DNA of 26,154 bases. Source: a virus. A program made the translations under genes and the position numbers. The stretch lies in the IMG/VR virus record IMGVR_UViG_3300022744_000092, positions 1-26,154 of that record. One strand, given 5' to 3'. The notes beneath the pieces were generated by a model. The model did not search any database. It was given only the letters and a program-made list of their open reading frames with translations, and was not told where the DNA came from. This document shows positions 1 through 8,107 of this stretch, piece after piece (positions within the stretch are counted from its first letter, which is position 1; the number at the start of each line of letters is the position of its first letter).

Positions 1-298
1 AAACTTTGTTGTTTACAGCCCAATAAAAGCGGTTGGAGGCCACATCATAATAACTACCACGCAAAGCATCGCTAAAACTATTCTTAGATAAACTATAGAT
101 AGATGTGGTAAGTCCCGGCCGCTTTTTAAGAAAAACCTCACGTTGTTGATTCTCCTGACTAATACGGTCATAAAACAAATTAATAATATTGCTATCACGC
201 TGTACGGCAAGATTACCTGTTCGGTATGTCGTTGTCTCATCAAACTTCACATCAATAGTTTTATAAGTTTGAAATGATGGAGAATTAGTGTATGCCAT
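1..298 (-). CDS. Virion protein, partial (C-terminus beyond window)
   Basis: An open frame starts with ATG at 298 and runs off the left edge without a stop, so only about 99 N-terminal residues are visible. It begins MAYTNSPSFQTYKT and contains the stretch NLAVQRDSNIINLFYD followed by LKKRPGL. The start codon overlaps the stop of the adaptor gene by one base (TAATG), so the two are probably translationally coupled. A position directly after a gp4-like adaptor, together with the N-terminal pattern of a variable strand followed by a KRPGL turn, is reminiscent of P22 gp10-type packaged-DNA stabilisation proteins, but this is weak. A safe call is a head-tail or tail structural protein. The reading frame is secure and the function is not. 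Confidence 0.6.
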   Translation of the reverse strand, partial: MAYTNSPSFQTYKTIDVKFDETTTYRTGNLAVQRDSNIINLFYDRISQENQQREVFLKKRPGLTTSIYSLSKNSFSDALRGSYYDVASNRFYWAVNNKV

Positions 299-984
299 TA
301 ATATTTACCGGGTTGAATATAAAAACTACCGTCTTCATCTCCATAGTCGCTAGCCATCTTTTTATAAACAGCGGCTTCCTCCATAAGACTTTTACGATCA
401 GCAATTCCAAATCCGACTTCTGGGGCAAGAGCAACAGCAAGCATATAAATAATAGCTTGTTGCCAATGCTGTGGAAAATCAGGTGTTTCTGTTGATGCTG
501 TAAAACCGTCAAACTCTTTTTGGTAGACAATATGAATTTGTTTAGAAGCTACAGTACCTGTATCCGAAGTTAATGGCCAGATTTGTACTGTGCCTCCTTG
601 TAGGCTAGGTTGCCATGTGTAATTTACTGGAACGCTTACTTGACCCTGTGGTAAACGATTAAAATCGTACAAGCTTTTCTCTGGTAAATCATACTTTACA
701 CCACTGGTTGTATCGTACAATGACACCTGTAAAACTTTGATTGCATCCGTAATGTAGTAGGCTTGAGGGGTAGCTGAAGGAGTTTTAATTACAGTAGTCC
801 GTTTCCACAGAGGCATTCCGTCAGTGTTTAACAGAGCAATAACCGCATTAAGGGCTGTAGCACCATCGTCATATTGCGTACTTGAAAGAGTGTTATCTTC
901 ACCCGGAACACCGAGCTTACGATAAGCTGATTCAATTAGCTGATTACGAGTAAGCTCCCAAGATGTATTACTTGAAGTAGTCAT
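298..984 (-). CDS. Head-tail adaptor (P22 gp4-like tail accessory protein)
   Basis: This 228-residue protein has an N-terminal helical part (WELTRNQLIESAYRKLGV, then ALNAVIALLNTDGMPLWKR at about 46-65) followed by a beta-rich middle and a C-terminal helical segment (PQHWQQAIIYMLAVALAPEVG). That pattern is typical of the small adaptor proteins that dock under the portal of P22-like and related podoviruses and close the packaged head. It starts with ATG at 984, overlapping the TAA of the preceding zinc-ribbon gene (TAATG), and ends in a one-base overlap with the next virion gene, so it sits in a translationally coupled late operon. The assignment rests on recognised family features and gene order. 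A T7 gp11-like tail tubular protein is the main alternative. Confidence 0.6.
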   Translation of the reverse strand: MTTSSNTSWELTRNQLIESAYRKLGVPGEDNTLSSTQYDDGATALNAVIALLNTDGMPLWKRTTVIKTPSATPQAYYITDAIKVLQVSLYDTTSGVKYDLPEKSLYDFNRLPQGQVSVPVNYTWQPSLQGGTVQIWPLTSDTGTVASKQIHIVYQKEFDGFTASTETPDFPQHWQQAIIYMLAVALAPEVGFGIADRKSLMEEAAVYKKMASDYGDEDGSFYIQPGKY

Positions 985-1301
985 TATCTTCCAGCCTCTA
1001 AATATTCATGTAAGTTAAGATGATTGTTTTTACCAGCAACCATACAACCAGCCACTCCCGCACCAGCAATACCTTGACTAGTTAGAATTGTGCATGTTGT
1101 AACAAATACTTCAGTTGGGCGTGGGCGAGTCCACGGTAATGGTTTTGGATCACTCGCCACACGAATAAATTTTTGAGGATGATCAATTTCCCAATCATCC
1201 TTACAAACCATTAATCCGTCCCAACGTGGCCGTAATTCGCTACTGTGAAATTTAAATCCACAGGAATCACAAATAGCAAGCCATTGGCCGGATTTAAACA
1301 T
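984..1301 (-). CDS. Small phage protein with degenerate zinc ribbon
   Basis: This 105-residue protein begins MFKSGQWLAICDSCGFKFHS and matches a short protein often found next to tail genes in phages. In relatives, as I recall them, two CxxC pairs build a zinc ribbon. Here the first pair is intact (C11, C14), but the second reads VCKDD (C33, D36), so the fourth ligand would be Asp rather than Cys. The segment DHPQKFIRV at about 40-48 follows the ribbon. The C-terminal half is Thr/Gly/Ala-rich (TSQGIAGAGVAGCMVAGK) and could be a short hydrophobic segment. The role is unknown and is presumably virion or tail related. It overlaps the upstream membrane-protein gene by 8 bases and the downstream adaptor by one base. 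Confidence 0.6.
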   Translation of the reverse strand: MFKSGQWLAICDSCGFKFHSSELRPRWDGLMVCKDDWEIDHPQKFIRVASDPKPLPWTRPRPTEVFVTTCTILTSQGIAGAGVAGCMVAGKNNHLNLHEYLEAGR

Positions 1302-1536
1302 TTGGATGGCGCTCTCTGATTTCTTTCTTTAAGTCATCAAACATAAGGCGCAGTTCAACTTTGAATTCCTTGAAATCGTCCTTGTGCAGATAGTTCCGCA
1401 TTTCACGTTCCTGAGAATCAAACTTCTTTTGCAAATCTGTTTGTTGTTCTTCGACTTGATCTAGAGTTCTTTTCATAAACCACCCTAACAATCCAATAAC
1501 GCCTGTAGCGATCCAATTAATGATTTGCGCTTCCAT
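1294..1536 (-). CDS. Membrane-anchored coiled-coil small protein
   Basis: This 80-residue protein has a single N-terminal hydrophobic segment (INWIATGVIGLLGWFM, about residues 6-21) and then a charged, heptad-like helix (RTLDQVEEQQTDLQKKF...) rich in Glu, Lys and Arg to the C-terminus. This architecture is common in phage proteins of the lysis or tail-tip region (inner-membrane spanin-like or holin-accessory proteins), but no lysis gene is adjacent. Its ATG overlaps the TGA of the beta-helix gene by one base, which implies coupled translation. Function unknown. An i-spanin-like role is possible but unproven, because no outer-membrane partner is visible. Confidence 0.55.
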   Translation of the reverse strand: MEAQIINWIATGVIGLLGWFMKRTLDQVEEQQTDLQKKFDSQEREMRNYLHKDDFKEFKVELRLMFDDLKKEIRERHPNV

Positions 1537-3425
1537 CAGTTTTGTCGCTTTCGTAATGTGTTAATAATAGTTCCGGCAGTTGTGCCTTCGGGAATAGTGC
1601 TGTCAATTTGATGCCAGAAACTGTCTGTCAACTGTAAAGAATAATTTACATTCACACTATGACTAGCAGCAACACCTTGATGGGGCAATTGATCGAAAAT
1701 AAATAAGCTGTTTGTATTATTATTATCGTTTACAATAAAGCCGTTTGCTGTGCGACTAGACGGTCCAACAATTGCACCCTCAGTACGGTCACCAGCGTTT
1801 AGGAATGTAACGACGCCTGGGTTTGCTGGGTCATCAGTTGGCAGCTCAGAGTAGAAGATTTTAGAAGTGCCTGTGTCATGACCATAAAAGTGCATGTCCA
1901 AGGCAGGTGCCACTAACGATCCAACATAAAGACCTGCTGGGGGTGATGGCGAAGTAGTTGCAGCAAAGATACCGCTGTTATTAGTTCCAGAAGTAGCAAC
2001 ACCACGGCTCCAACAACCCTTGACATCAATGTCTTCATAATTAGGCCAACGACATTGAATGTTCAAAAACTTTGGAAAACCTTTAGCAATATTATAATGC
2101 AAGGTGGTGAAGGTCATGGACGAAGGATTTTCAGGATCATCCACAATACCGCGATGAAAGAAAGTGTGACCACTATTACCAGAAGGAGAGCTGTCACAGA
2201 TTGCAACGTTGTATTTAAAGCTACCATTACCTGCTGTAGATGGTTTGTGGATCATTCCTTTATAAACGTTCCACATATAATTGTTATGCACCATCACATC
2301 TGATGTAGCATTTTCACAATAAATACCGTAACCGTCCCCACTCCAAAAACGTCCATAGTAAACCTTACCAATGGAGTTATACTGCACCCAAAGTTTATCG
2401 GTACCCCCGGTGTTATGACGAGACAGGTAGATACCACCCGTTCCGTATGTCACACAACTATTACTAATAATGTTGTAACGAATATAAGAAGCACCACCAG
2501 CAATAGTTGTGCCACCATAACAACCCCAAGAAGGGCTACCAATGAATTCAATACCACCTTGTCCAGTGTTATTGATTCGGTTGTTTTCAATCTTCAGGCC
2601 AGTGAAACCAGTTTGGTTGGTTGCATGACCGCCGTTGATGGCAATGCCAAAACGTGTGTCATGAATGTAGTTGTCATGAATGTTTACACCAGGCCACAGG
2701 CTAGCAGAACTTTGGCAATCAAGAGTAATACCCTTGTTTGCCTGTTTAATTTCCGCTCCCCAAATCTCAATACCACCAGTATTTTTTCTAATGTAAAAAG
2801 CAGAACCTAAATAAGTATCTCTTTTAGCAGCCGTGTCAAAACGTAGGATGATAGGGGCTGTGGAGCCTGTGGTTGCAGGGTTAACAGTGCCATACACTTT
2901 GTTTTGAGTTGTACCGCTTGGGGCTGATTGATAGTTCCATTCAAAATCGTTAGCCAACACATCAATACCAGCACCACCCCACGAACCAGTGGTATTAGTA
3001 GTGTCACGACGACGGCCAAGATTGCTGCCGTATTGGCCCCAATAAATGTAAAAATCCCCACCGTTGGTTAAACCAATACCAGTCTTTGAAAGACGCCAAA
3101 TGTTGCTTCCTTCAGAAGTCCAATCACTTGTGGTAGTAGCTACCCCACAGTTAATGATGTAATAGCCTTTAGAAGTGTCGTCAGAGCCATTACTATTGTA
3201 GTAAGGCATCACAGTAATTTTAGAAGCCTCACCACCTGCTGTACGAATTGTTTCGTCTAAATTATATGTAACACTACGCTTAAAACGATAAGTGTTACCA
3301 CTCTCCATTACAAACGGAGTGTTCCAACTTGCTGGACTTGCATAAATATTACCCGCATTTCCACCTGATCCATAGGGATCGCCCGGTGCTCCAGCATGTG
3401 AGGGGTCGGTGTAAATGATTGCCAT
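1536..3425 (-). CDS. Right-handed beta-helix protein (tailspike candidate)
   Basis: This 629-residue protein begins MAIIYTDPSHAGAPGDPYG and has the repeating short-strand pattern of a right-handed parallel beta-helix. Asn-, Gly- and Ile-rich turns recur, as in GVNIHDNYIHDTRFGIAI, GLKIENNRINNTGQGGIEF, IRYNIISNS and VMVHNNYMWN at about residues 245-385. Such repeats occur in pectate-lyase/NosD-type domains used by phages as receptor-binding or polysaccharide-degrading tailspikes. Catalytic residues of such enzymes lie on the helix surface and cannot be identified from the primary sequence. It lies 3 bases after the glycine-rich gene and overlaps the next gene by one base. I infer that it is a host-recognition or depolymerase component, although no N-terminal head-binding domain of the P22 type is recognisable. 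Confidence 0.65.
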   Translation of the reverse strand: MAIIYTDPSHAGAPGDPYGSGGNAGNIYASPASWNTPFVMESGNTYRFKRSVTYNLDETIRTAGGEASKITVMPYYNSNGSDDTSKGYYIINCGVATTTSDWTSEGSNIWRLSKTGIGLTNGGDFYIYWGQYGSNLGRRRDTTNTTGSWGGAGIDVLANDFEWNYQSAPSGTTQNKVYGTVNPATTGSTAPIILRFDTAAKRDTYLGSAFYIRKNTGGIEIWGAEIKQANKGITLDCQSSASLWPGVNIHDNYIHDTRFGIAINGGHATNQTGFTGLKIENNRINNTGQGGIEFIGSPSWGCYGGTTIAGGASYIRYNIISNSCVTYGTGGIYLSRHNTGGTDKLWVQYNSIGKVYYGRFWSGDGYGIYCENATSDVMVHNNYMWNVYKGMIHKPSTAGNGSFKYNVAICDSSPSGNSGHTFFHRGIVDDPENPSSMTFTTLHYNIAKGFPKFLNIQCRWPNYEDIDVKGCWSRGVATSGTNNSGIFAATTSPSPPAGLYVGSLVAPALDMHFYGHDTGTSKIFYSELPTDDPANPGVVTFLNAGDRTEGAIVGPSSRTANGFIVNDNNNTNSLFIFDQLPHQGVAASHSVNVNYSLQLTDSFWHQIDSTIPEGTTAGTIINTLRKRQN

Positions 3426-3428
3426 GTT

Positions 3429-4364
3429 TTAGAACCAAGTAGTAATAATAGCGTAACCGTTACCGCCGTTACCGCCGTTTCCAGGAGTAGCTGCACCGCC
3501 AGAGACGCATGAGCCACCACCACCGCCACCACCGCCACGAGTGGCATGGCCCCCGCGAGCACCAGAAGTAGTGTTGTTGCTTGAACCACCGCCGCCGCCC
3601 GCCCCGTTACCACCTTCCCGACCATCAGCAGCCGCACCGGCTGTACCAATAGCAGGAGAAGCACCACCAGAGCCACCAGTGGCACCAGCAATCCAACCAT
3701 AACGAGTGCCAGCAGGGCCACCAGCTTGACCTGAAGGGGTTGTAGACACACCACCACCGCCACCACCTCCGGTGGGACCATACGCACCGGAAGAAGCTCC
3801 CGTACCACCTGTGGCACCTGAAGCGCCGGCTCCGCCACCAGAACCCGCATAAATAGACGAGGAAGCCGCAGCACCTGCTGCGCCACCACCAGTACCACCA
3901 GTACCGTTTGATGATGTAGTTGAGTTGCCACCAGCGCCTGCATGACCGGCTGAACCACCCCCTCCTGCTGCTGCGGCGGATTGGCCTACGGCACCACCAC
4001 CGCCACCATAAGCTGCGAAGGTAGTCACACCATTTTTAGTGAATGTGGTTGAACCACCGCCGGCACCAGAGCCAGTGGAGCCTTGTCCACCTTGACCAAC
4101 AGAGACTGTTTCTGTGGCTGCCAAATCAGAGGCTTTGACAACAAACCGAGAGTAGTGGGCTCCACCACCTGCACCGCCGCCTGAAGCGGCTGTACCAGAA
4201 GCGATAGCTAACCCAGCGCCTCCAGCGCCACCACCGCCAATCAAAATAATTTCAACAACACTTTCAGGACGAATACCATAAACAGGTTTTGTCCAAGTTT
4301 GTGTAGAGCCAGTGTAGTCAAACTCACTGACTGAGTATTGAGGAACAGGATTACTTAAAGGCAT
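3429..4364 (-). CDS. Glycine-rich virion/tail protein (possible adhesin)
   Basis: This 311-residue protein has an N-terminal beta segment (FDYTGSTQTWTKP, then VVEIILIGGGGAGGAG) followed by more than 200 residues dominated by Gly, Ala, Ser and Thr, with many GGGG runs and tandem GG-x-GG blocks, and a short C-terminal strand (GYAIITTWF). This is the phage glycine-rich domain architecture. Extended Gly runs in long tail fibre adhesins such as S16 gp38 form polyglycine-II helix bundles, and a similar fold is possible here. Its position immediately before the beta-helix protein suggests a role in host attachment. The corresponding DNA is strongly GCC/ACC-repetitive on the plus strand. The ATG at 4364 follows a plausible ribosome-binding region (AAGGA just upstream on the minus strand). 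Confidence 0.6.
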   Translation of the reverse strand: MPLSNPVPQYSVSEFDYTGSTQTWTKPVYGIRPESVVEIILIGGGGAGGAGLAIASGTAASGGGAGGGAHYSRFVVKASDLAATETVSVGQGGQGSTGSGAGGGSTTFTKNGVTTFAAYGGGGGAVGQSAAAAGGGGSAGHAGAGGNSTTSSNGTGGTGGGAAGAAASSSIYAGSGGGAGASGATGGTGASSGAYGPTGGGGGGGVSTTPSGQAGGPAGTRYGWIAGATGGSGGASPAIGTAGAAADGREGGNGAGGGGGSSNNTTSGARGGHATRGGGGGGGGSCVSGGAATPGNGGNGGNGYAIITTWF

Positions 4365-4373
4365 GATGTGTCC

Positions 4374-4808
4374 TTAGGCAACGTATTCAGTTACGCGGGC
4401 AGAACCACTTCCATCGGCTGACCAAATGCCCGTGATAATACCAGTATAGGGTTTACCGTTTGCCATCATAGGCAGTTCATAAAAACCACCACCACCTGCA
4501 ACGGCGACTGTATAAACGCTCGAACTAACCGTTCCAGCAGAAGCCACTAGCAGATATAATGTATTCACATCATCGTTTGTAATTGTGGCACCATAACGGT
4601 TAGCATTAGAAGCTAAGATTGTTTGTGCGCTAGTGGTACTAGCCACACTGGTTTGTATACCTGTCGTAGCACCGGCACCAGATGATGCAACTACTCCAGA
4701 AACGACAAGAGCGCCCGTCGCATCAATCTGCAACCTGCGCCATGTTCCATTTTGTCCATTGACGGGAGTGGAAGTATCCCAACCATATACCATTGCATTT
4801 TGTCCCAT
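4374..4808 (-). CDS. Small virion structural protein, function unknown
   Basis: This 144-residue protein starts MGQNAMVYGWDTSTPVNG and is rich in Ala, Gly, Ser, Thr and Val, with alternating hydrophobic residues (VVSGVVASSGAG, SVYTVAVAGGGGFYELP), so it is probably all-beta. The segment NGTWRRLQIDATGALVVSG near residues 19-37 is a pattern seen in phage structural proteins. The ATG is preceded on the minus strand by AGGAG (forward 4814-4818) at suitable spacing. The gene is separated from the upstream small structural gene by a terminator-like hairpin, so it may be expressed at a lower or separately controlled level. Candidate roles are head fibre or tail component. Confidence 0.6.
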   Translation of the reverse strand: MGQNAMVYGWDTSTPVNGQNGTWRRLQIDATGALVVSGVVASSGAGATTGIQTSVASTTSAQTILASNANRYGATITNDDVNTLYLLVASAGTVSSSVYTVAVAGGGGFYELPMMANGKPYTGIITGIWSADGSGSARVTEYVA

Positions 4809-4851
4809 AACAGTCTCCTAAACTGGCTTGCGCTTGAGGGTTAATGTTGTT

Positions 4852-4872
4852 AAAAGGGGGCTTCCCACCCCC
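4852..4872 (-). terminator. Intrinsic terminator between two virion genes
   Basis: On the minus strand, five G (complement of 4868-4872) pair with five C (complement of 4856-4860) around a 7-base loop, followed by TTTT (complement of 4852-4855). It starts about 10 bases after the stop of the 4883-5302 gene and ends 43 bases before the next start. It could act as a partial terminator or RNA stabiliser. Confidence 0.55.
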
Positions 4873-4882
4873 ATTGGACGAG

Positions 4883-5302
4883 TTAGTCGTCTACAGCTTC
4901 ACCTGACGAGGCAGGTACGAAGTATTCAATAATCACATAACCTGTGCCACCAGCAGTTGAGGTACCAACTGAGTATGTGCATAGGACTGTTTGATCTGCT
5001 GTTAGTGGAGTAAATACACCTGAACCAATTGTTGTACCCGGATTAACCAGACCAACGGCTGTAGTAGCCATTGAAAAACTATTTAGAATTGCTGTGGTAG
5101 CACCCGACCAACCAACGTTAAACGTCGCTGCACCTGTGGTCGCGTTAACGTTTTGATAAACGTGTACACCAACAATAATTGCACCCTTTGGTAGAGCACA
5201 CTTTGGTGTGGAACTGTCTGTACGAGCTACAGCAAAAATCTTAGTTTGTAGAGCACGAGGCTTAGGATAACTTAGTCCAACTAGTGATGCTGGTACTGTC
5301 AT
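4883..5302 (-). CDS. Small virion structural protein, function unknown
   Basis: This 139-residue protein begins MTVPASLVGLSYPKPRALQ. It is Thr/Ala/Gly/Val-rich with a predicted beta-strand pattern (GAIIVGVHVYQNVNATT, then ATFNVGWSGATTAIL and a C-terminal GTGYVIIEYFVP). It lies directly downstream of the major capsid gene beyond a strong terminator-like hairpin and has its own GGA-containing ribosome-binding site (AAGGAAATTGAT-ATG). Location and composition fit a head decoration or other virion protein. No specific family is recognised. Confidence 0.6.
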   Translation of the reverse strand: MTVPASLVGLSYPKPRALQTKIFAVARTDSSTPKCALPKGAIIVGVHVYQNVNATTGAATFNVGWSGATTAILNSFSMATTAVGLVNPGTTIGSGVFTPLTADQTVLCTYSVGTSTAGGTGYVIIEYFVPASSGEAVDD

Positions 5303-5316
5303 ATCAATTTCCTTTC

Positions 5317-5341
5317 AAAGAAAGGGGAGGAAAACCTCCCC
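5317..5341 (-). terminator. Intrinsic terminator downstream of the major capsid gene
   Basis: On the minus strand a perfect 7-bp stem, GGGGAGG/CCTCCCC (complement of 5335-5341 and 5324-5330) with a TTTT loop, is followed by TTTCTTT. It begins 7 bases after the capsid stop codon. It would lower transcription of the distal virion genes relative to capsid. Confidence 0.7.
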
Positions 5342-5347
5342 AATCAA

Positions 5348-6256
5348 TTAGGCGCCTGGGCTGCCGTAAATACCACGAGCATCTGTCCAGCCGAATGAGT
5401 AACGAGCTGAAGCCTTAAACTTAGCGTTCTCAGTATCAAAATCGTTATCCATATCAAAGCTATCTGCACGGCGCTCAAAATACTTCATACCATGAGGTAC
5501 ATCAGTACGTAGGAACCAAGCATCAGTATCAGTTAGGTAGTGGTTAACAACTACCTCTGGTACTATACCTAGAGCTTTAAGCGCGTTAATATCGTTGGTG
5601 TCAACACCAGCACGACCATCTGGAGCCAGAATACGCTTTGCTTCAAAGATTAGCTGGCGAGGTACAATTAGTGACTTTGGACGTACTGAAATCAGTAGAC
5701 CACGGTCATTTGTAAAACCAGCAATATCAATATGAGCTTGTTCTAGGCCAGCTTCTGAAAGGTCAGCGGCTGTACCTAGTGTATTTGACCATGTGCCTCC
5801 GGCCCAGTTGGGATGAGTTGAAGCACAAAGTTGAACACCATCACCACCAACAAACGAGCTGTTAAAAGCGCGGTTGTACACGTTAGCAGCAACGATTTCC
5901 TTAGTTTGACGCATAGAAAACGCAAGACCTTGGGCCTTACGTTGACCAACTACGTCATACTGGTCGTCGTCCATGATTTCACGAGTAATCATGAAACCAA
6001 GAGCATAGACTACGTGGCTGTAACGTGTGATAAATGCTTGACGCTCTGAGTCATAGCTGATTGGTGAGCCTTCAGGCTTAACAACCGCTAGACCAAAACT
6101 TGATACACCAACGTCTTCTTCAAAAGCCTTGCTTGACTTATAAGTGTCAAAAAGCTTTGTGTATTCGACTGGATATTCGCTATAAGCTTTACCGTACCAA
6201 GCATTAACGCCAGGCCAGAGGGCTTTTGCAAAACTTGAACTATTGATAATAGACAT
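5348..6256 (-). CDS. Major capsid protein (Mu gpT-like)
   Basis: This 302-residue protein matches the Mu gpT-like major head protein family. It has an N-terminal KALWPGVNAWYGKAYSEYP segment, the phrase GLAVVKPEGSPISYDSERQ, a helix-rich middle (MITREIMDDDQYDVVGQRK), GLLISVRPKSLIVP at about 193-206, and a C-terminal KFKASARYSFGWTDARGIYG. It forms the icosahedral shell. The order portal, scaffold, small head genes, capsid is normal for tailed phages. The ATG is preceded by a GGAG ribosome-binding site (CTAAGGAGTAATTT), and a strong terminator follows the stop, as expected for the most highly expressed virion gene. Confidence 0.88.
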   Translation of the reverse strand: MSIINSSSFAKALWPGVNAWYGKAYSEYPVEYTKLFDTYKSSKAFEEDVGVSSFGLAVVKPEGSPISYDSERQAFITRYSHVVYALGFMITREIMDDDQYDVVGQRKAQGLAFSMRQTKEIVAANVYNRAFNSSFVGGDGVQLCASTHPNWAGGTWSNTLGTAADLSEAGLEQAHIDIAGFTNDRGLLISVRPKSLIVPRQLIFEAKRILAPDGRAGVDTNDINALKALGIVPEVVVNHYLTDTDAWFLRTDVPHGMKYFERRADSFDMDNDFDTENAKFKASARYSFGWTDARGIYGSPGA

Positions 6257-6266
6257 AAATTACTCC

Positions 6267-6872
6267 TTAGACACCAGCAACGCCAACAGAACCGAATGCA
6301 TGGGTGTTGATACGAACCAGACATTCAGCAGGGCGAGCTGTTGAAGTTTCGTCGTTATCAGGAGCAGCGGTAATACCTACAATTTGTAGGGGAAGTGTTG
6401 ATGTTGTTGCTACAGTTGAACTATCGACGCTCATTGTTGAGGCATACGGTGCAGTTGAAGCACCAGAACCACGGTTAATGGCGACGTTAAGACCAACGGA
6501 AGCAGCGGCAACGACGCCACCAATACCGTCTTGAGGACCAGCAAAAATTAGGTCAGAAGAATCAGCAACTAGCGCAATACGACGAGTAGAAGCTACACGA
6601 TAGTTTGTTGCGCTTAGGTTTGTGTAATCAACGTCAAAGCCAACAACTACACCTACAATAGATGAAGCTGTATCTGAACTGATACGTGATACGGCGGGAT
6701 AAACACCACCTGCTGTGTCAACAAGTGAAGGGTTAGTAGAAAGTTGAACAAAGTCACCAACGTTTACAACACCTGCATCAGATGCAGAAATCATATAACG
6801 GTTGACCTGTCCATTAAAGGGAGCACCGGTTTGATGCTTTACAGGGCGAAAGCCCGCGAGAACTGCGGCCAT
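6267..6872 (-). CDS. Head decoration/stabilisation-type virion protein
   Basis: This 201-residue protein lies 10 bases upstream of the major capsid gene. It starts MAAVLAGFRPVKHQTGAPFNG and is dominated by Val, Ala, Ser and Thr, with short beta strands such as YMISASDAGVVNVGDFVQL and VVGVVVGFDVDY. Proteins of this size and composition immediately before the capsid gene are often capsid cement proteins or structural proteins of unknown detail. A typical small decoration-protein beta-tulip cannot be verified from the sequence. The start at 6872 has a GGAG-like signal upstream on the minus strand (TTTTGGAGATTAAACA-ATG). Confidence 0.6.
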   Translation of the reverse strand: MAAVLAGFRPVKHQTGAPFNGQVNRYMISASDAGVVNVGDFVQLSTNPSLVDTAGGVYPAVSRISSDTASSIVGVVVGFDVDYTNLSATNYRVASTRRIALVADSSDLIFAGPQDGIGGVVAAASVGLNVAINRGSGASTAPYASTMSVDSSTVATTSTLPLQIVGITAAPDNDETSTARPAECLVRINTHAFGSVGVAGV

Positions 6873-6908
6873 TGTTTAATCTCCAAAATGGGCTCCCTCC
6901 ATAAATGA

Positions 6909-7331
6909 TTAGTTTTGTCCCCGGGTAATTTCAATACGTCCGGTACGTAAATCATTTTTGGAAAGAGCATCTTGTTTAATAGATTGCTCAAGGGCATCAA
7001 CGTGAATTTGTTTGGCTGCTTGGTCTTCGTCATACCATTCTTTTGGAATACGCATAACAAATGCCTTTGTACCATTCTTGTCCACGGATACTTGAGCTTT
7101 AGATCCTTCCGGGGAAGCAGCGTTCACACGGCGGTCGCCAATACGAACACTCTTGCCCTCCACCAGTTCATAACCGGCATCTTGGAAGGTTGTGATGCGA
7201 TCTCCCACATCATTAACTACGCGATAAACGTAATTCGGGTCTTTTCCCTCAACAGTTAAGACATTACGACCATTAATAGGGGTACGCTTGGTGCGCTGTG
7301 GCGCGGCTTTAGATACTGTTTCTCGTGTCAT
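6909..7331 (-). CDS. Unknown head-region protein
   Basis: This 140-residue protein begins with a basic tail (MTRETVSKAAPQRTKRTPIN) and continues with a compact mixed region (YVYRVVNDVGDRITTFQDAG, then LVEGKSVRIGDRRVN) and a C-terminal charged helix (YDEDQAAKQIHVDALEQSIK). It sits 2 bases after the scaffold gene stop. Proteins with this RVVND...GDR-x-x-x-F-x-x-AGYE pattern are common between scaffold and capsid genes of phages, but I know of no defined function. It could be a minor head or assembly factor. Confidence 0.6.
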   Translation of the reverse strand: MTRETVSKAAPQRTKRTPINGRNVLTVEGKDPNYVYRVVNDVGDRITTFQDAGYELVEGKSVRIGDRRVNAASPEGSKAQVSVDKNGTKAFVMRIPKEWYDEDQAAKQIHVDALEQSIKQDALSKNDLRTGRIEITRGQN

Positions 7332-7333
7332 GA

Positions 7334-8107
7334 TTATCGTACTTTCTTAAGTTCAGCAATATAAGTTGCTTCGTCAATACCACCCGCTCGGACGATACGT
7401 TTCATAATTTGCTTTTCTTCGTCAGTCATAACGAATTCAGGTTCCTTTGTAACGCCACGACGAGGAGCAGCTTCTACTGGAGAACCTACTGCGCGACGAG
7501 GATTTTGGAATTTATGAGCAAATTCTTTCTTTACCTCTTTGGTAACTTCAGCCAATACGGCTTCAGGGCTCATACCTTGTTTAGCTAGTTCAACACCAAG
7601 TATGTCAGCAAAAGCCGTCATTGCTCGGTCTTTTTGATACCAGCTATTTTGTTCTTGCCAGCGAACAAATTCTGGCTGGACTTGTGTAGGAGTGGGAATT
7701 TGTGCTACTGAGTTATCAAACTCAGCTTTTTGTTCACTAATTTCCTCAATCTTTTCTTCAATATAAAGAGCTTTTTCAGTCTCACCATTTACCATAGCTT
7801 CTTTACGAGAAGCTTTAAGTTGTTGGAGAGCACGGTTATATTCAGCTTCCTTAACTTTAGAATGATGTGTCTTAAAAGCGTCAAAAGCCTTACGTAGTTC
7901 CTTTAGTTCTTTGCTCTGATGTTCAATTTTTTCAAATAAAGGTTGACGACGTACAAATTCTTTTGCATCAATAAAATCTTCTTCAGGGCCTTCCCAATCT
8001 TCAATTGGACGCCAACCCATACTGGTTGCACGTTCAACAATTGGATCAACTTCTGGTTTTGTTTCTGGAACTTGATTGGTATCTTCTACCTTATTTTCTT
8101 CAGTCAT
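7334..8107 (-). CDS. Scaffold-like head assembly protein
   Basis: This 257-residue, highly charged, mostly helical protein carries an acidic N-terminus (MTEENKVEDTNQVPETKPEV), a long coiled-coil-like stretch (KIEHQSKELKELRKAFDAFK... KALYIEEKIEEISEQK, about residues 58-130) and a basic C-terminal half ending in EEKQIMKRIVRAGGIDEATY. Size, composition and position between portal and capsid genes match phage scaffolding proteins, which are helical rods with a basic C-terminal coat-binding region. The ATG at 8107 overlaps the end of the co-chaperonin gene by 4 bases. Confidence 0.7.
   Translation of the reverse strand: MTEENKVEDTNQVPETKPEVDPIVERATSMGWRPIEDWEGPEEDFIDAKEFVRRQPLFEKIEHQSKELKELRKAFDAFKTHHSKVKEAEYNRALQQLKASRKEAMVNGETEKALYIEEKIEEISEQKAEFDNSVAQIPTPTQVQPEFVRWQEQNSWYQKDRAMTAFADILGVELAKQGMSPEAVLAEVTKEVKKEFAHKFQNPRRAVGSPVEAAPRRGVTKEPEFVMTDEEKQIMKRIVRAGGIDEATYIAELKKVR

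Noticed and set aside
3308-3958. A 216-codon alternative frame inside the glycine-rich gene
   Set aside because: It is Leu/Val-rich low-complexity sequence produced by reading the GCC/ACC repeat out of frame.
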